A stretch of 64,000 nt of DNA from NCBI GenBank assembly GCA_002256345.1, contig NKIY01000003.1, positions 62,001 to 126,000 of the forward strand. The letters run 5' to 3'. Of this stretch, positions 8,360 through 18,236 are shown piece after piece (position 1 is the first letter of the stretch; each line of letters starts with the position of its first letter). The notes beneath the pieces were generated by a model. It had not been told where the DNA came from, did not search any database, and worked only from the letters and a program-made list of their open reading frames with translations. This stretch comes from Bradyrhizobiaceae bacterium PARB1 (GTDB lineage: Bacteria > Pseudomonadota > Alphaproteobacteria > Rhizobiales > Xanthobacteraceae). The position numbers and the translations under genes were made by a program.

Positions 8360-8402
8360 AGCTTCGATTCTGATAGAATCAGAACCGAAGCTCTAGTTTT
8401 TT
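8356..8402 (+). terminator. Strong hairpin with T-run directly after pqqB
   Basis: The 19-base arms at 8356-8374 and 8378-8396 match at 18 positions, with a 3-base loop, and are followed by TTTTTT at 8397-8402. The structure overlaps the pqqB stop. It has all the features of an intrinsic terminator, yet pqqC follows about 70 bases later. Confidence 0.8.
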
Positions 8403-8410
8403 GTTTTGAC

Positions 8411-8454
8411 GCGTTTTCTTGACGCGAACCGGTATCCACTTCACTCGAAAACGC
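8411..8454. repeat. Dispersed intergenic repeat (GCGTTTTC...GAAAACGC)
   Basis: GCGTTTTC (8411-8418) and GAAAACGC (8447-8454) flank a core containing ACGCGAACCGGTATCCACTT. This sequence type is a common dispersed element in Bradyrhizobium-like genomes. It lies between pqqB and pqqC, next to the terminator-like hairpin. Confidence 0.6.
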
Positions 8455-8472
8455 TCTCATGGAGATCAGGTC

Positions 8473-9234
8473 GTGAAACTGTCCGCGCTGTCGATCGATC
8501 CTGGCGTGCCGCTGGATACGGCCGAACAACTGGAAGCGGCGCTACGCGAGATCGGTGCGACGCGTTATCACAGCCTGCATCCGTTTCATAAGCTGCTGCA
8601 TGGCGGCCGGCTCAACAAGGGGCAGGTGCAGGCCTGGGCGCTGAACCGCTACTACTATCAGAGCACGATCCCCATCAAGGATGCGGTCGTGATCTCCCGC
8701 TTTCGCGACCGTGCAACACGGCTGGAATGGCGACATCGCATCGAGGATCACGACGGCGATGTCGGCAGCGAAGGCGGCATCGAACGCTGGCTGAAGCTCA
8801 CCGAAGGGCTCGGGCTCGACACCGCCTATGTGGAATCCACCGAGGGCATCCTGCCGGCAACGCGCTTCGCCGTCGAAGCCTATGTGCATTATGTGCGCGA
8901 CCGCTCGCCGCTCGAAGCCATCGCCTCTTCGCTGACGGAACTGTTCGCGCCGAACCTGCACGAAGAGCGGATTTCCGGCATGCTGAAGCACTACGACTTC
9001 GTCAATCCCGACATCATGAGCTATTTCAGCCGCCGCCTGACCCAGGCGCCGCGCGATGCCGGCTTTGCGCTGGACTATGTCAAGCAGCATGCCGCCACCC
9101 CGGCGGAACGCCGGCTGGTGGCCAATGCGCTGATCTTCAAGACCAATGTGTTGTGGGTGCAACTCGACGCGCTATATCATGCCTATGTGGATGGCCATGT
9201 ACCGCCGGGCGCCTTCGTGCCCGCAGCCGACTAG
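8473..9234 (+). CDS. pqqC: Pyrroloquinoline-quinone synthase PqqC
   Basis: Cofactor-free oxidase catalysing the last step of PQQ formation (ring closure and eight-electron oxidation). The protein of about 253 residues is a PqqC/TenA-like helical bundle with family stretches RYHSLHPFHKLLHGG, WALNRYYYQSTIPIKDA and HYVRDRSPLEAIASSLTELFAP. I chose GTG at 8473 because GGAG lies 8 bases upstream and the length fits the family; an in-frame ATG at 8419 would start inside the repeat. A dispersed palindrome separates it from pqqD. Confidence 0.93.
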   Translation: MKLSALSIDPGVPLDTAEQLEAALREIGATRYHSLHPFHKLLHGGRLNKGQVQAWALNRYYYQSTIPIKDAVVISRFRDRATRLEWRHRIEDHDGDVGSEGGIERWLKLTEGLGLDTAYVESTEGILPATRFAVEAYVHYVRDRSPLEAIASSLTELFAPNLHEERISGMLKHYDFVNPDIMSYFSRRLTQAPRDAGFALDYVKQHAATPAERRLVANALIFKTNVLWVQLDALYHAYVDGHVPPGAFVPAAD

Positions 9235-9264
9235 GGACCGATCACATGCGGATCGAATCTCATA

Positions 9265-9404
9265 TGTGTCCCGGACGCGCTGCAGCGTTTTTCACCCTGC
9301 TGCGCAGAGCCGGGACCGCGCGAAGCTCAGGCATTGCCGACGTCGCCTGCAACGGCCCCGGCTCTGCGAAGCAACACAATGTGTTGCATCGCGTCCGGGG
9401 CACA
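9265..9404. repeat. Dispersed palindromic repeat inside the pqq operon (copy A)
   Basis: The ends TGTGTCCCGGACGCG (9265-9279) and CGCGTCCGGGGCACA (9390-9404) are inverted copies with one mismatch. The inside holds a second pair of arms around GCAGAGCCGGGACCG and CCCCGGCTCTGCG. A related element with the same ends and inner motif is at 60077-60200. It lies between pqqC and pqqD and would fold into a long hairpin in the operon mRNA. Confidence 0.8.
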
Positions 9405-9424
9405 GACTTTATGCGAGCCAGGTC

Positions 9425-9745
9425 ATGACGGAGCAGCCGCGCAGCCGTCGGATGGAAGTGAGCGAGGCGAGCAAGCCGATCTTGCCGCGCCACGCGCGGC
9501 TGAAATTCGACGAGACGCGGCAGGTCTGGGTGATCCTCGCGCCAGAGCGCGTGCTGGCGCCCGACGAGATTGCCGTCGAAATCCTGCAGCTCTGCGATGG
9601 GCAACGCAGTGTCGCCGACATCGTCGATCTGCTCGCCGCCAAATATAACGCACCGCGCGAGGACATCGGCAACGACGTCATCGCCATGCTGCAGGATCTC
9701 GCCGACAAGGGCTTTCTCACGCAAGCGCGGGAGAAGACGGCATGA
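9425..9745 (+). CDS. pqqD: PQQ biosynthesis peptide chaperone PqqD
   Basis: 106-residue RiPP recognition element that binds PqqA and presents it to PqqE. Family stretches LPRHARLKFDETRQVWVILAPERV and LCDGQRSVADIVDLLAAKY are clear. The start at 9425 is the first ATG after the repeat; an ATG at 9452 would give a protein nearer the usual 90-95 residues. Its stop overlaps the pqqE start (ATGA). Confidence 0.94.
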   Translation: MTEQPRSRRMEVSEASKPILPRHARLKFDETRQVWVILAPERVLAPDEIAVEILQLCDGQRSVADIVDLLAAKYNAPREDIGNDVIAMLQDLADKGFLTQAREKTA

Positions 9746-10941
9746 GCCCGACTCTCACCGACGCCAGCCCTGTTGTGAGTGACAGTCTCGCCGTGCTGGA
9801 GCGCACGCGTTCGACGGCCGAGACTTATGGCATCCCGCTGGCCGTGCTGGCCGAGCTGACGCATCGCTGCCCGCTGCAATGCCCCTATTGCTCGAATCCG
9901 GTCGAGCTCGATCGCGCCAACAGCGAACTCACCACCGAGGAGTGGAAGAAGGTGCTGAGCGAACTCGCCGAAATCGGCGTGCTGCAGATCCATTTTTCTG
10001 GCGGCGAACCGACAGCGCGCAAGGACATCGTCGAACTGGTGCAGCACGCCACCGATGTGGGGCTGTATTCGAACCTGATCACCTCCGCCGTGTTGCTGTC
10101 GCGCGAAAAACTCGAAGCGCTGGCCGATGCCGGCCTCTGCCATGTGCAGATCAGCTTTCAGGGCAATGAGCCCGTCGTCGCCGATCGCGTCGGCGGCTAT
10201 CGCGGCGGGCATGCGAAGAAGATTGAGGTGGCGCGCTGGACGCGCGAGCTGGACCTGCCGCTCACCGTGAATGCCGTGATGCATCGGCAGAACCTGCATC
10301 AGCTCGCTGACATCATCGAGATGGCCGTCGATCTCGACGCCGACCGGCTGGAAGTGGCGAATGTGCAATATTACGGCTGGGCGCTGAAGAACCGCGCCGC
10401 CCTGATGCCGACCATCGAGCAGATCGACGACACCAGCCGCATCGTCGACGAGGCGCGTGTCCGCCTGAAGGGCATTCTCGATATCGATTACGTGGTGCCG
10501 GATTATTACGCGCTGCGGCCGAAGAAATGCATGGGCGGCTGGGGACGGCAATTCTTCAACATCTCGCCCGCCGGCAAGGTCCTGCCCTGTCACGCCGCGG
10601 AGACCATCACGGGGCTCGATTTCGAAAGCGTGCGCAGCAATCATTCCATCGCCTGGATCTGGCAGAATTCCGAAGCCTTCAACCGCTATCGCGGCACCTC
10701 GTGGATGCCTGAGCCCTGCAAGAGCTGCGAGTTCAAGGAAGTGGATTTCGGCGGTTGCCGCTGCCAGGCCTTTGCGCTGACCGGCGATGCCGGCAATACC
10801 GATCCGGCCTGCACCTTCTCGCCTCGGCACGAAGACATCTTCAAGCTGGCAGAGCTGGAATCCAGCGAAGGCGCCGACCGCTTCCTCTATCGCAACTTCA
10901 AGGGCGGCACGCTGGAAACGGACGACACGCATGGTGGCTGA
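9742..10941 (+). CDS. pqqE: PqqA peptide cyclase PqqE (radical SAM)
   Basis: Radical SAM enzyme that cross-links Glu and Tyr of PqqA. In the 399-residue protein the SAM cluster motif CPLQCPYC gives Cys43, Cys47 and Cys50 (CX3CX2C), followed by SGGEPTAR. The C-terminal SPASM region carries Cys residues for auxiliary clusters, including CMGGWG, LPCHAAE, CKSCEFKEVDFGGCRCQAF and DPAC. It overlaps pqqD by 4 bases and the following hydrolase gene by 11 bases. Confidence 0.96.
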   Translation: MSPTLTDASPVVSDSLAVLERTRSTAETYGIPLAVLAELTHRCPLQCPYCSNPVELDRANSELTTEEWKKVLSELAEIGVLQIHFSGGEPTARKDIVELVQHATDVGLYSNLITSAVLLSREKLEALADAGLCHVQISFQGNEPVVADRVGGYRGGHAKKIEVARWTRELDLPLTVNAVMHRQNLHQLADIIEMAVDLDADRLEVANVQYYGWALKNRAALMPTIEQIDDTSRIVDEARVRLKGILDIDYVVPDYYALRPKKCMGGWGRQFFNISPAGKVLPCHAAETITGLDFESVRSNHSIAWIWQNSEAFNRYRGTSWMPEPCKSCEFKEVDFGGCRCQAFALTGDAGNTDPACTFSPRHEDIFKLAELESSEGADRFLYRNFKGGTLETDDTHGG

Positions 10942-11917
10942 CTCCCCTGCTCCCGTCGCGGCGGATGCATTCACCCCGCTGACATCTGAACATCTCGACG
11001 TCGGTGACGGACATTCGATCTATGTGGAAAGCGTCGGCCGCACCGACGGCATTCCTGCGGTCTATCTGCATGGCGGGCCGGGCTCGGGCTGTCAGCCCGA
11101 TCATCGCCGGCTGTTTGATCCGCAGCGCTTTCACACCGTACTGTTTGACCAGCGCGGCGCTGGTCGCAGCAGGCCGAAGGGACGTCGCGAGCACAACACC
11201 CTGCCGCATCTGATTGCCGATATGGAGACGATCCGCCGCAAATTCGGCTTCGAGAAATGGCTGGTGGTCGGCGGTTCCTGGGGCGCGACGTTGGCGCTGG
11301 CCTATGCGCAGGCGCATCCCGAGCGCGTCTCGGGCATCGTGCTGCGCGCGACGTTCTTCGGCACGCCGGAGGAATTGCACGACGTTTTCAACGTCATCCT
11401 GCCACGGCACTATCCCGGATTGCATGAGGATTACCTCAGCGTGCTGCCGGAAGCCGAGCGCGCCGAGCCGCTACCGAATTTCTATCGCCGCATCCTCGAT
11501 GCCGATCCGACCGTGCACATCCCCGCGATCCGCGCCTGGGGCGGCACCGAAGCGATCCTCTCCGAGGTCGCGCCGAAGCGTACGCGGCTCGATCGCGCGG
11601 CGTTATCCAGCAGCACCGGATCGATGCCGGCAACGCCGGCGATGGAAGCCCACTACTTCGCGCATGACGCGTTCATGCGACCCCGCCAGTTGATGGAAGA
11701 CGCGGTCAAACTCAAGGGCATTCCGGGGGTCATCGTGCAGGGTCGCTACGACCTGCTCTGCCCGCCGGTGAATTCGCATGCGCTCGCTGCGCGCTGGACC
11801 GATGCGGAGGTGCGGATCGTCGAAGGCGCAGGGCACAGCCTGTACGATCCGGGCGTGCGGGATGCCGTGATGAGGGCGATCGCGGACGTGGCGTCGAAAC
11901 TCCATACGCCCTGCTGA
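10931..11917 (+). CDS. Alpha/beta hydrolase, proline iminopeptidase-like
   Basis: 328-residue alpha/beta hydrolase of the proline iminopeptidase (S33) family. It shows the oxyanion HGGPGSG, the nucleophile elbow GGSWG (Ser116), an acid at Asp274 (GRYDLLCP) and His302 (GAGHSLYD), plus FDQRGAGRS and the proline-peptidase cap region. The ATG at 10931 overlaps the pqqE end, so it is cotranscribed with pqq. PqqA must be proteolysed to release the cross-linked Glu-Tyr, and no pqqF/pqqG is visible here, so a peptidase in this position is suggestive. That link is inference. Confidence 0.88.
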   Translation: MVADSPAPVAADAFTPLTSEHLDVGDGHSIYVESVGRTDGIPAVYLHGGPGSGCQPDHRRLFDPQRFHTVLFDQRGAGRSRPKGRREHNTLPHLIADMETIRRKFGFEKWLVVGGSWGATLALAYAQAHPERVSGIVLRATFFGTPEELHDVFNVILPRHYPGLHEDYLSVLPEAERAEPLPNFYRRILDADPTVHIPAIRAWGGTEAILSEVAPKRTRLDRAALSSSTGSMPATPAMEAHYFAHDAFMRPRQLMEDAVKLKGIPGVIVQGRYDLLCPPVNSHALAARWTDAEVRIVEGAGHSLYDPGVRDAVMRAIADVASKLHTPC

Positions 11918-11928
11918 CGGAGCGCTTC

Positions 11929-12597
11929 ATGCCTATGGCCGGAACGGGAATGCTGATGACGTCGATGGATATCGACCCAGCGCATGAGCAGGAATTCAAC
12001 CAGTGGTACGACCGCGAACATCTCGCCGAGCGCGTCGCCATCGAGGGTTTTCTGGAAGCACGCCGCTATGTCGCGGTGAATGCCGCACCAAAATATCTCG
12101 GCCTGTATTCGACGAAAACCTTCGATGTGCTGGACAGCGACGCCTATCGCAAGGCGCTGGCCAACCAGACAGCCTGGTCGCTCGCCAATATCGGCCGCTT
12201 CAAGAACATGTTGCGCTCGGTGGCGCGGATTACCGTGAGCCGTGGACAGGGACGCGGGGCCGCTCTCGGCCTGGTGCGCATCCGGCCACCGGAGGGCGAC
12301 GCAAGTGCGCTGCGCGAGGCGCTGCGGGCCCGGCTCGATCCGGGCATGATCCATGGCATCATTTCGATGCATCTGATGGAGAGCGATCCCCGGCTATCGA
12401 GGCCGCTGACCGATGATGCGAACGCCCCCAATCCGGCCGCGCGCGACTGGTATGTGCTGATCGACGGCACCGATATCCATGCCGTGATGGCGACCATGGC
12501 CGGCCGTTTCGATGCGGCCATCGCCGATGCCGGCGCGACGCTGATTTCCAGCGGCGGTTATCGGCTGATGTGGGATCTGGCCAAAGCGGATCTCTAG
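11929..12597 (+). CDS. Conserved protein of unknown function, probable duplicated dimeric alpha/beta barrel
   Basis: 222-residue soluble protein, 11 bases after the hydrolase stop and so likely the last gene of the pqq transcript. The N-terminal half begins with MLMTSMDIDPAHEQEFNQWYDREHLAERVAIEGF, a pattern seen in Dabb/EthD-like alpha-beta barrel proteins (acidic residues, WYDxEHL). The second half (from about residue 110) again has a VRIRPPEGD strand, helix, and WYVLIDGTDIHAV, suggesting two barrel repeats. No enzyme motif is secure and no function is assigned. Confidence 0.75.
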   Translation: MPMAGTGMLMTSMDIDPAHEQEFNQWYDREHLAERVAIEGFLEARRYVAVNAAPKYLGLYSTKTFDVLDSDAYRKALANQTAWSLANIGRFKNMLRSVARITVSRGQGRGAALGLVRIRPPEGDASALREALRARLDPGMIHGIISMHLMESDPRLSRPLTDDANAPNPAARDWYVLIDGTDIHAVMATMAGRFDAAIADAGATLISSGGYRLMWDLAKADL

Positions 12598-12768
12598 GGC
12601 CGTCGCCCAAAATTTACACAATCGTCATCCTGCGCGCACACGACATTGCGATCACGCGGAAATGGAACCGTTCGCCTTGCCATGCGTAGGGCTTTGGGGT
12701 GATCATTGGAACTCGCCTGCGTAACGACTGCGCGCTTGGCCTTTGACACATTTGAACCGAAGAGCATC

Positions 12769-15621
12769 ATGAATCCCGTCAAAGCACTCGAATCCCATGG
12801 ACAGGCCGTCTGGCTCGACTTTCTCGCCCGCGGTTTCGTCGCCAAGGGCGACCTGAAGAAGCTGATCGACACCGACGCCGTGAAGGGCGTGACGTCGAAT
12901 CCGGCCATCTTCGAAAAGGCCATCGGCTCTTCTGACGAATATGACGCGCCGATCGCGGCCGCGCTGAAATCGGGCGACAAATCGCCGGCCGACTTGTTCG
13001 AGCATATCGCCATCGAGGATATTCAGAACGCCGCCGACGTGCTGAAGCCGGTATTCGACGCCACCCACGGCCATGACGGTTTTGTCAGCCTCGAAGTGTC
13101 GCCCTATCTCGCCAACGACACCAAGGGCACGATCATCGAAGCCGAGCGGCTGTGGAAGAATGTCGGGCGCAAGAACCTGATGATCAAGGTGCCGGCCACG
13201 CCGGAAGGCCTGCCGGCCATCGAGCACCTGATCGGCGAAGGTATCAGCGTCAACATCACACTGCTGTTCGCGCAGAAGGTCTATGTGGAGGTCGCCGAGG
13301 CCTATCTGCGGGGACTGGAAAAGTTCGTCGCCGGCGGCGGCGATCCGTCGAGCATCGCAAGTGTGGCGTCATTCTTCGTCAGCCGCATCGATGCGCAGGC
13401 GGACAAGCAGCTCGATGACAAGATCGCGCAGGCCAACGACCCCGCCGAACAGGCGCGCCTGAAGGCGCTGAAGGGCAAGGTGGCGATCGCCAATGCCAAG
13501 CTGGCCTATCAGGAATATCTAAAACTGTTTGTTGGCGCGCGTTGGGACAAACTGAAGGCCAAGGGCGCGAAGCCGCAGCGGCTGCTGTGGGCCTCCACCG
13601 GTGTGAAGAGCAAGGACTATCGCGACACCATGTATGTCGAGGAGCTGATCGGCAAGGACACGGTGAACACCGTGCCGCCGGCGACGCTCGACGCCTTCCG
13701 TGATCATGGCGAGGTGCGCGACAGCCTCGAAGAGAACGTCGACGCCGCGAAGAAGGTGCTGGCCGATTTCGCCAAGACCGGCATCTCGCTCGACAAGATC
13801 ACCACCGAACTGGTGATCGACGGCGTCAAGCTGTTCGCCGATGCCGCCGACAAGCTCTATGGGGCGGTCGCCCACAAGCGCGCGACCTCGCTCGGCAAGG
13901 CCGTCGGCACGCAGGCGCTGGCACTTGGCGATACGCTGAAGAAGACAGTCGAAAGATCCACCGAGGAATGGCGGTCGTCGGCGAAGATTCGCCGGCTCTG
14001 GCACAAGGACGCCTCGGTCTGGACCGGCACCGATGAAGCCAAGTGGCTTGGCTGGCTGAACGTCGCCTTCGCCGAGAAAGCCAAGCTCGCCGATTACGCC
14101 GACTTCGCGAAGTGGGTGAAGGATCAAGGCTTCACCGATGCCGTCGTGCTCGGCATGGGCGGATCGAGCCTCGGCCCGGAAGTGCTCGCGGTGACATTCC
14201 CGCATGTTTCGGGCTTCCCGAAGCTGCATGTGCTGGACTCCACCGATCCGGCGCAGGTCGCGACCATGGCGAAGGCGATCAATATCGCCAAGACGCTGTT
14301 CATCGTGTCGAGCAAATCCGGCGGCACGACCGAACCGAATGTGATGAAGAACTTCTTCTTCGATGAAGTCAGCAAGGCGATCGGCGCTGAGAAAGCCGGC
14401 GCGCATTTCGTCGCCGTGACCGATCCCGGTTCGTCGCTGGAGAAGATCGCCAAGGAGCAGAAATTCGCCCGCACCTTCTTCGGCGATCCCGCCATCGGCG
14501 GACGCTATTCGGTGCTGTCACCGTTCGGTCTCGTGCCCGCGGCGGCTGCGGGCCTCGACCTCTCGAAGCTGCTGGAGCATACGCTGTCGATGGTCCGCTC
14601 CTGCGGTCCGGACGTGCCGCCGTCTGAAAATCCGGGCGTGCAGCTTGGCCTCGCGATGGGCCATGCTGGCGTCGATGGCCGCGACAAGGTCACCATTCTG
14701 TCGTCGAAAAAGATCGCCGACTTTGGCGCCTGGGCCGAACAGCTCATTGCCGAATCCACCGGCAAGGACGGCAAGGGCCTGATCCCGATCGATGGCGAGG
14801 CGCTGGGTGCTCCATCTGTTTATGGCGACGATCGCTTCTTCATCGATCTGCGCACCGACGGCGAAAACGACAAGGCGCATGATGACAAGCTCGCCGCGCT
14901 GGAAAAGGCCGGCCACCCGGTGACGCGCATCACCCTGCCCTCCATCGATCATCTCGGCCAGGAATTCTTCCGCTTCGAGATCGCGACGGCTGTGGCAGGT
15001 AGCGTGCTCGGCATCAATCCGTTCAACCAGCCGGACGTCGAAGACGCCAAGATCAAGACGCGCGAACTGACATCGGCCTTCGAGAAGATGGGCTCGCTAC
15101 CGCCGGAGACACCGGTGGCATCGTCTGTCGAAGCCGATCTCTACACCGACGACAGCAATGCCGAATTGCTGAAGAAGGCCGGCGCCAATGGCGATCTGAC
15201 CTCCTGGCTGAAGGCGCATTTCCGCCGCGTCACGCCGGGCGACTATGTGGCCCTGCTCGCCTATGTCGAACGCAACGGCGCGCATATCGATACGCTGCAG
15301 GGAATGCGGATGGCGGTGCGCGACAAGAAGAAGGTCGCGACCTGCGCCGAATTCGGCCCGCGCTTCCTGCATTCGACGGGACAGGCCTACAAAGGCGGTC
15401 CAGACTCCGGTGTGTTCCTGCAGATTACAGCCGATGATGCGAAGGATCTCGCGATCCCCGATTACCGTGCGAGCTTCGGCGTCATCAAGGCGGCGCAGGC
15501 GCGCGGCGATTTCGAGGTGCTGACCGACCGTAGCCGCCGCGCTTTGCGCGTGCACCTGAAAGGCGACTTGAAAGCAGGGCTCGCGATGCTCGACAAGGCG
15601 ATCACCGCGGCTCTGAACTGA
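12769..15621 (+). CDS. Bifunctional transaldolase / glucose-6-phosphate isomerase
   Basis: 950-residue fusion. Residues 1 to about 370 are transaldolase (VTSNPAIF at 41-48; Schiff-base Lys140 in [22 protein letters not shown]). Residues about 390-950 are phosphoglucose isomerase ([12 protein letters not shown], the sugar-phosphate loop [12 protein letters not shown], and signature [13 protein letters not shown]). It joins the non-oxidative pentose-phosphate pathway to glucose-6-P/fructose-6-P exchange. The ATG at 12769 is chosen because [18 protein letters not shown] is the domain start; an earlier in-frame ATG adds 21 unrelated residues. This fusion is known in several alphaproteobacteria. 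First gene of the oxidative pentose-phosphate operon. Confidence 0.96.
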   Translation: MNPVKALESHGQAVWLDFLARGFVAKGDLKKLIDTDAVKGVTSNPAIFEKAIGSSDEYDAPIAAALKSGDKSPADLFEHIAIEDIQNAADVLKPVFDATHGHDGFVSLEVSPYLANDTKGTIIEAERLWKNVGRKNLMIKVPATPEGLPAIEHLIGEGISVNITLLFAQKVYVEVAEAYLRGLEKFVAGGGDPSSIASVASFFVSRIDAQADKQLDDKIAQANDPAEQARLKALKGKVAIANAKLAYQEYLKLFVGARWDKLKAKGAKPQRLLWASTGVKSKDYRDTMYVEELIGKDTVNTVPPATLDAFRDHGEVRDSLEENVDAAKKVLADFAKTGISLDKITTELVIDGVKLFADAADKLYGAVAHKRATSLGKAVGTQALALGDTLKKTVERSTEEWRSSAKIRRLWHKDASVWTGTDEAKWLGWLNVAFAEKAKLADYADFAKWVKDQGFTDAVVLGMGGSSLGPEVLAVTFPHVSGFPKLHVLDSTDPAQVATMAKAINIAKTLFIVSSKSGGTTEPNVMKNFFFDEVSKAIGAEKAGAHFVAVTDPGSSLEKIAKEQKFARTFFGDPAIGGRYSVLSPFGLVPAAAAGLDLSKLLEHTLSMVRSCGPDVPPSENPGVQLGLAMGHAGVDGRDKVTILSSKKIADFGAWAEQLIAESTGKDGKGLIPIDGEALGAPSVYGDDRFFIDLRTDGENDKAHDDKLAALEKAGHPVTRITLPSIDHLGQEFFRFEIATAVAGSVLGINPFNQPDVEDAKIKTRELTSAFEKMGSLPPETPVASSVEADLYTDDSNAELLKKAGANGDLTSWLKAHFRRVTPGDYVALLAYVERNGAHIDTLQGMRMAVRDKKKVATCAEFGPRFLHSTGQAYKGGPDSGVFLQITADDAKDLAIPDYRASFGVIKAAQARGDFEVLTDRSRRALRVHLKGDLKAGLAMLDKAITAALN

Positions 15622-15630
15622 CCAAGACCC

Positions 15631-15662
15631 CACATGGCCCGGACATCGCTCCGGGCCATGTG
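15631..15662. promoter_or_regulatory. Perfect hairpin between tal-pgi and gnd
   Basis: The 13-base arms CACATGGCCCGGA (15631-15643) and TCCGGGCCATGTG (15650-15662) are perfect complements around a 6-base loop. There is no T-run, so it is more likely an mRNA-stabilising or processing structure than a terminator. Confidence 0.55.
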
Positions 15663-15686
15663 CAATCAAAGACAAGGACATCACCA

Positions 15687-16706
15687 ATGCAGCTCGGCAT
15701 GATCGGCCTTGGCCGAATGGGCGGAAATATTGTCCGCCGCCTGATGAAGAACGGCCACACCGCAGTCGTCTATGACAAGAACGCCAAGGCTGTCAGCGAC
15801 CTCGCCGGCGAAGGCGCGGTGGGCGGCTCGTCCCTCGAGGATTTCGTCAAGAAGCTCGACAAGCCGCGGCATGTCTGGGTGATGCTGCCGGCCGGCAAGA
15901 TCACCGAGACGACCATCGACGAGCTGCGCAACCTGCTGGAGCCCGGTGACACCATCATCGATGGCGGCAACACGTTCTGGCAGGATGACGTCCGCCGGGG
16001 TCAGGCGCTGAAGAAGCAGGGCCTGTTCTATATCGATGTCGGCACCTCCGGCGGCGTGTGGGGCATCGACCGCGGCTATTGCATGATGATCGGCGGCGAA
16101 AAGGAAGTGGTCGATCGTCTCGATCCGATCTTCGCAACACTGGCGCCGGGCATCGGCGATATCCCGCGCACGCCCGGCCGTGACGGCCGCGATCCACGCA
16201 TCGAACAGGGATACATCCATGCCGGGCCGGTGGGTGCCGGACATTTCGTCAAGATGATCCACAATGGCATCGAATACGGGCTGATGCAGGCCTATGCCGA
16301 AGGCTTCGATATTCTCAAGAACGCGAATATCGAGGCATTGCCGGAAGCGCATCGCTTCGATTTCAACCTGCCCGATATCGCCGAGGTCTGGCGCCGCGGC
16401 AGCGTCATTCCGTCATGGCTGCTCGACCTCACGGCATCGGCATTGGCCAAGAGCGGCGAGCTGAAGGAATATTCCGGCTTCGTCGAGGATTCCGGCGAAG
16501 GCCGCTGGACGGTGAACGCCGCGATCGACGAGGCGGTGCCGGCCGAGGTGCTGACCGCCGCCCTGTTCGCGCGCTTCCGCTCCCGACAGGAACATACATT
16601 TGCAGAAAAGATTCTATCCGCGATGCGCGCCGGTTTCGGCGGCCACAAAGAGCCCGATCAGCATCCGGATCCAAAGCGGCAGGACGCGCCTGATATCGTG
16701 AAATAA
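15687..16706 (+). CDS. gnd: 6-phosphogluconate dehydrogenase, decarboxylating (short type)
   Basis: Oxidative decarboxylation of 6-phosphogluconate to ribulose-5-phosphate. The protein has 339 residues, the short (YqeC/GndA-like) form rather than the 470-residue E. coli type. It has the N-terminal Rossmann fold [19 protein letters not shown], the [11 protein letters not shown] segment, and the catalytic region [20 protein letters not shown]. The ATG at 15687 matches the family N-terminus. zwf follows after 15 bases. Short-type enzymes often prefer NAD+, but cofactor use here is not certain. Confidence 0.94.
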   Translation: MQLGMIGLGRMGGNIVRRLMKNGHTAVVYDKNAKAVSDLAGEGAVGGSSLEDFVKKLDKPRHVWVMLPAGKITETTIDELRNLLEPGDTIIDGGNTFWQDDVRRGQALKKQGLFYIDVGTSGGVWGIDRGYCMMIGGEKEVVDRLDPIFATLAPGIGDIPRTPGRDGRDPRIEQGYIHAGPVGAGHFVKMIHNGIEYGLMQAYAEGFDILKNANIEALPEAHRFDFNLPDIAEVWRRGSVIPSWLLDLTASALAKSGELKEYSGFVEDSGEGRWTVNAAIDEAVPAEVLTAALFARFRSRQEHTFAEKILSAMRAGFGGHKEPDQHPDPKRQDAPDIVK

Positions 16707-16721
16707 ACGACGGAGCACTCC

Positions 16722-18236
16722 GTGACCGCCACCCCCAGCGACAAGACCAAAAAGCCCGATCCCTGCGCCTTCGTGATTTTCGGCGTCACCGGCGATCTCG
16801 CCCATCGCCTCGTCATTGCAGCGCTGTACAACCTGCAGGCCTCCGACCTCCTGCCGGAAAAATTCTGCGTGGTCGGCATCGCCCGCAAGGGCATGACCGG
16901 CGCGGCGCTGCGCGAGGATCTGCTCAAGGGCCTCAAGCAATATGCGACGCGGCCCGTTGACGATGCCATCGCGCAGAAGCTCTTGAACTGCGTCACCTGC
17001 ATCGAAGCTGATCCGAGCGAACCGGAATCGTTCGATCGGATGAAGGAACAGCTCGACAAGCTCGAGGAAGCGCGCGGCACCGGCGGCAACCGCCTGTTCT
17101 ATCTCGCCACGCCGCCAACCGCGTTCGCACCGATCGCGCGCCAACTCGGCCGCACCGGCATGCTGAAGGAAAATGGTTCCTGGCGCCGGCTGGTGGTCGA
17201 GAAACCGTTCGGCACGGATCTCGAATCGGCAAAGAAGCTCAACAAGGAATTGCTCGGCCTGATGAACGAGCAGCAGATCTACCGGATCGATCATTATCTC
17301 GGCAAAGAGACGGTGCAGAACATTCTCGTCCTGCGCTTTGCCAACGGCATGTTCGAGCCGATCTGGAATCGCAACCATATCGATCACGTGCAGATCACCG
17401 TGGACGAGAAAATCGGCGTCGGCCATCGCGGCAGCTTCTACGATGCCACCGGCGCACTGCGCGACATGGTGCCGAACCATCTGTTCCAGCTGCTCTCGCT
17501 GGTCGCCATGGAGCCGCCGGCCCGTTTCGAGGCCAATGCGGTACGTTCGGAGAAAGCCGAAGTACTCGCAGCGGTCACCACCCAGACGGAAGAAGAGGCG
17601 CTAAAGAATTCGGTTCGCGCGCAATATGTCGCCGGCCATGTGGGCGACACCGACATCGGCGATTATCTCAAGACAGAGGACGTCAAGCCCGGCAGCACCA
17701 CCGAGACCTATGCCGCCCTGAAACTGATGATCGACAATTGGCGCTGGGCCGGCGTGCCGTTCTATCTGCGCACAGGCAAGGCACTCGGCGTCAAACGCAC
17801 GGAAGTGGCGATCAAGTTCAAGCAGGCGCCATTCGCCATGTTCAGGGACATGTCGATGGAGAGCCTTGCCGAGAATTATCTCGTCATCGCAGTGGAGCCG
17901 AACGAAGGTATTTCGCTGAAGTTCAACACCAAGGTGCCCGGCCCCGCCGTGAACATCGACGGTGTGGAGATGAAGTTCCGGTACAAGGACTACTTCAACG
18001 CATCGCCAGCCACCGGTTATGAAACGCTGATCTATGACTGCATGATCGGCGACAACATCCTGTTTCAGCGCGCCGACAGCGTGGAGGCGGGCTGGCGCGC
18101 GGTGCAGCCCTTCCTCGACGCCTGGAAGAAGGCCGGCAAGGACGGGCTGAAGACCTACAAGGCCGGCAGTGAAGGGCCTGAAGATGCCAATGGTCTGCTC
18201 AAGCGCGACGGCCGCAGTTGGCGTATATTGAGCTGA
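16722..18236 (+). CDS. zwf: Glucose-6-phosphate 1-dehydrogenase
   Basis: First enzyme of the oxidative pentose-phosphate and Entner-Doudoroff routes (504 residues). The Rossmann motif FVIFGVTGDLAHRL lies near the N-terminus and the active-site signature RIDHYLGKETVQN in the middle; FYLRTGKAL and EMKFRYKDYF also match. Translation starts at GTG (16722). The stop overlaps the pgl start (TGATG), so the two are coupled. Confidence 0.97.
   Translation: MTATPSDKTKKPDPCAFVIFGVTGDLAHRLVIAALYNLQASDLLPEKFCVVGIARKGMTGAALREDLLKGLKQYATRPVDDAIAQKLLNCVTCIEADPSEPESFDRMKEQLDKLEEARGTGGNRLFYLATPPTAFAPIARQLGRTGMLKENGSWRRLVVEKPFGTDLESAKKLNKELLGLMNEQQIYRIDHYLGKETVQNILVLRFANGMFEPIWNRNHIDHVQITVDEKIGVGHRGSFYDATGALRDMVPNHLFQLLSLVAMEPPARFEANAVRSEKAEVLAAVTTQTEEEALKNSVRAQYVAGHVGDTDIGDYLKTEDVKPGSTTETYAALKLMIDNWRWAGVPFYLRTGKALGVKRTEVAIKFKQAPFAMFRDMSMESLAENYLVIAVEPNEGISLKFNTKVPGPAVNIDGVEMKFRYKDYFNASPATGYETLIYDCMIGDNILFQRADSVEAGWRAVQPFLDAWKKAGKDGLKTYKAGSEGPEDANGLLKRDGRSWRILS

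Noticed and set aside
9409-10974. Minus-strand open frame of 521 codons opposite pqqD-pqqE
   Set aside because: Shadow of the pqqE reading, which has the radical SAM cysteines.
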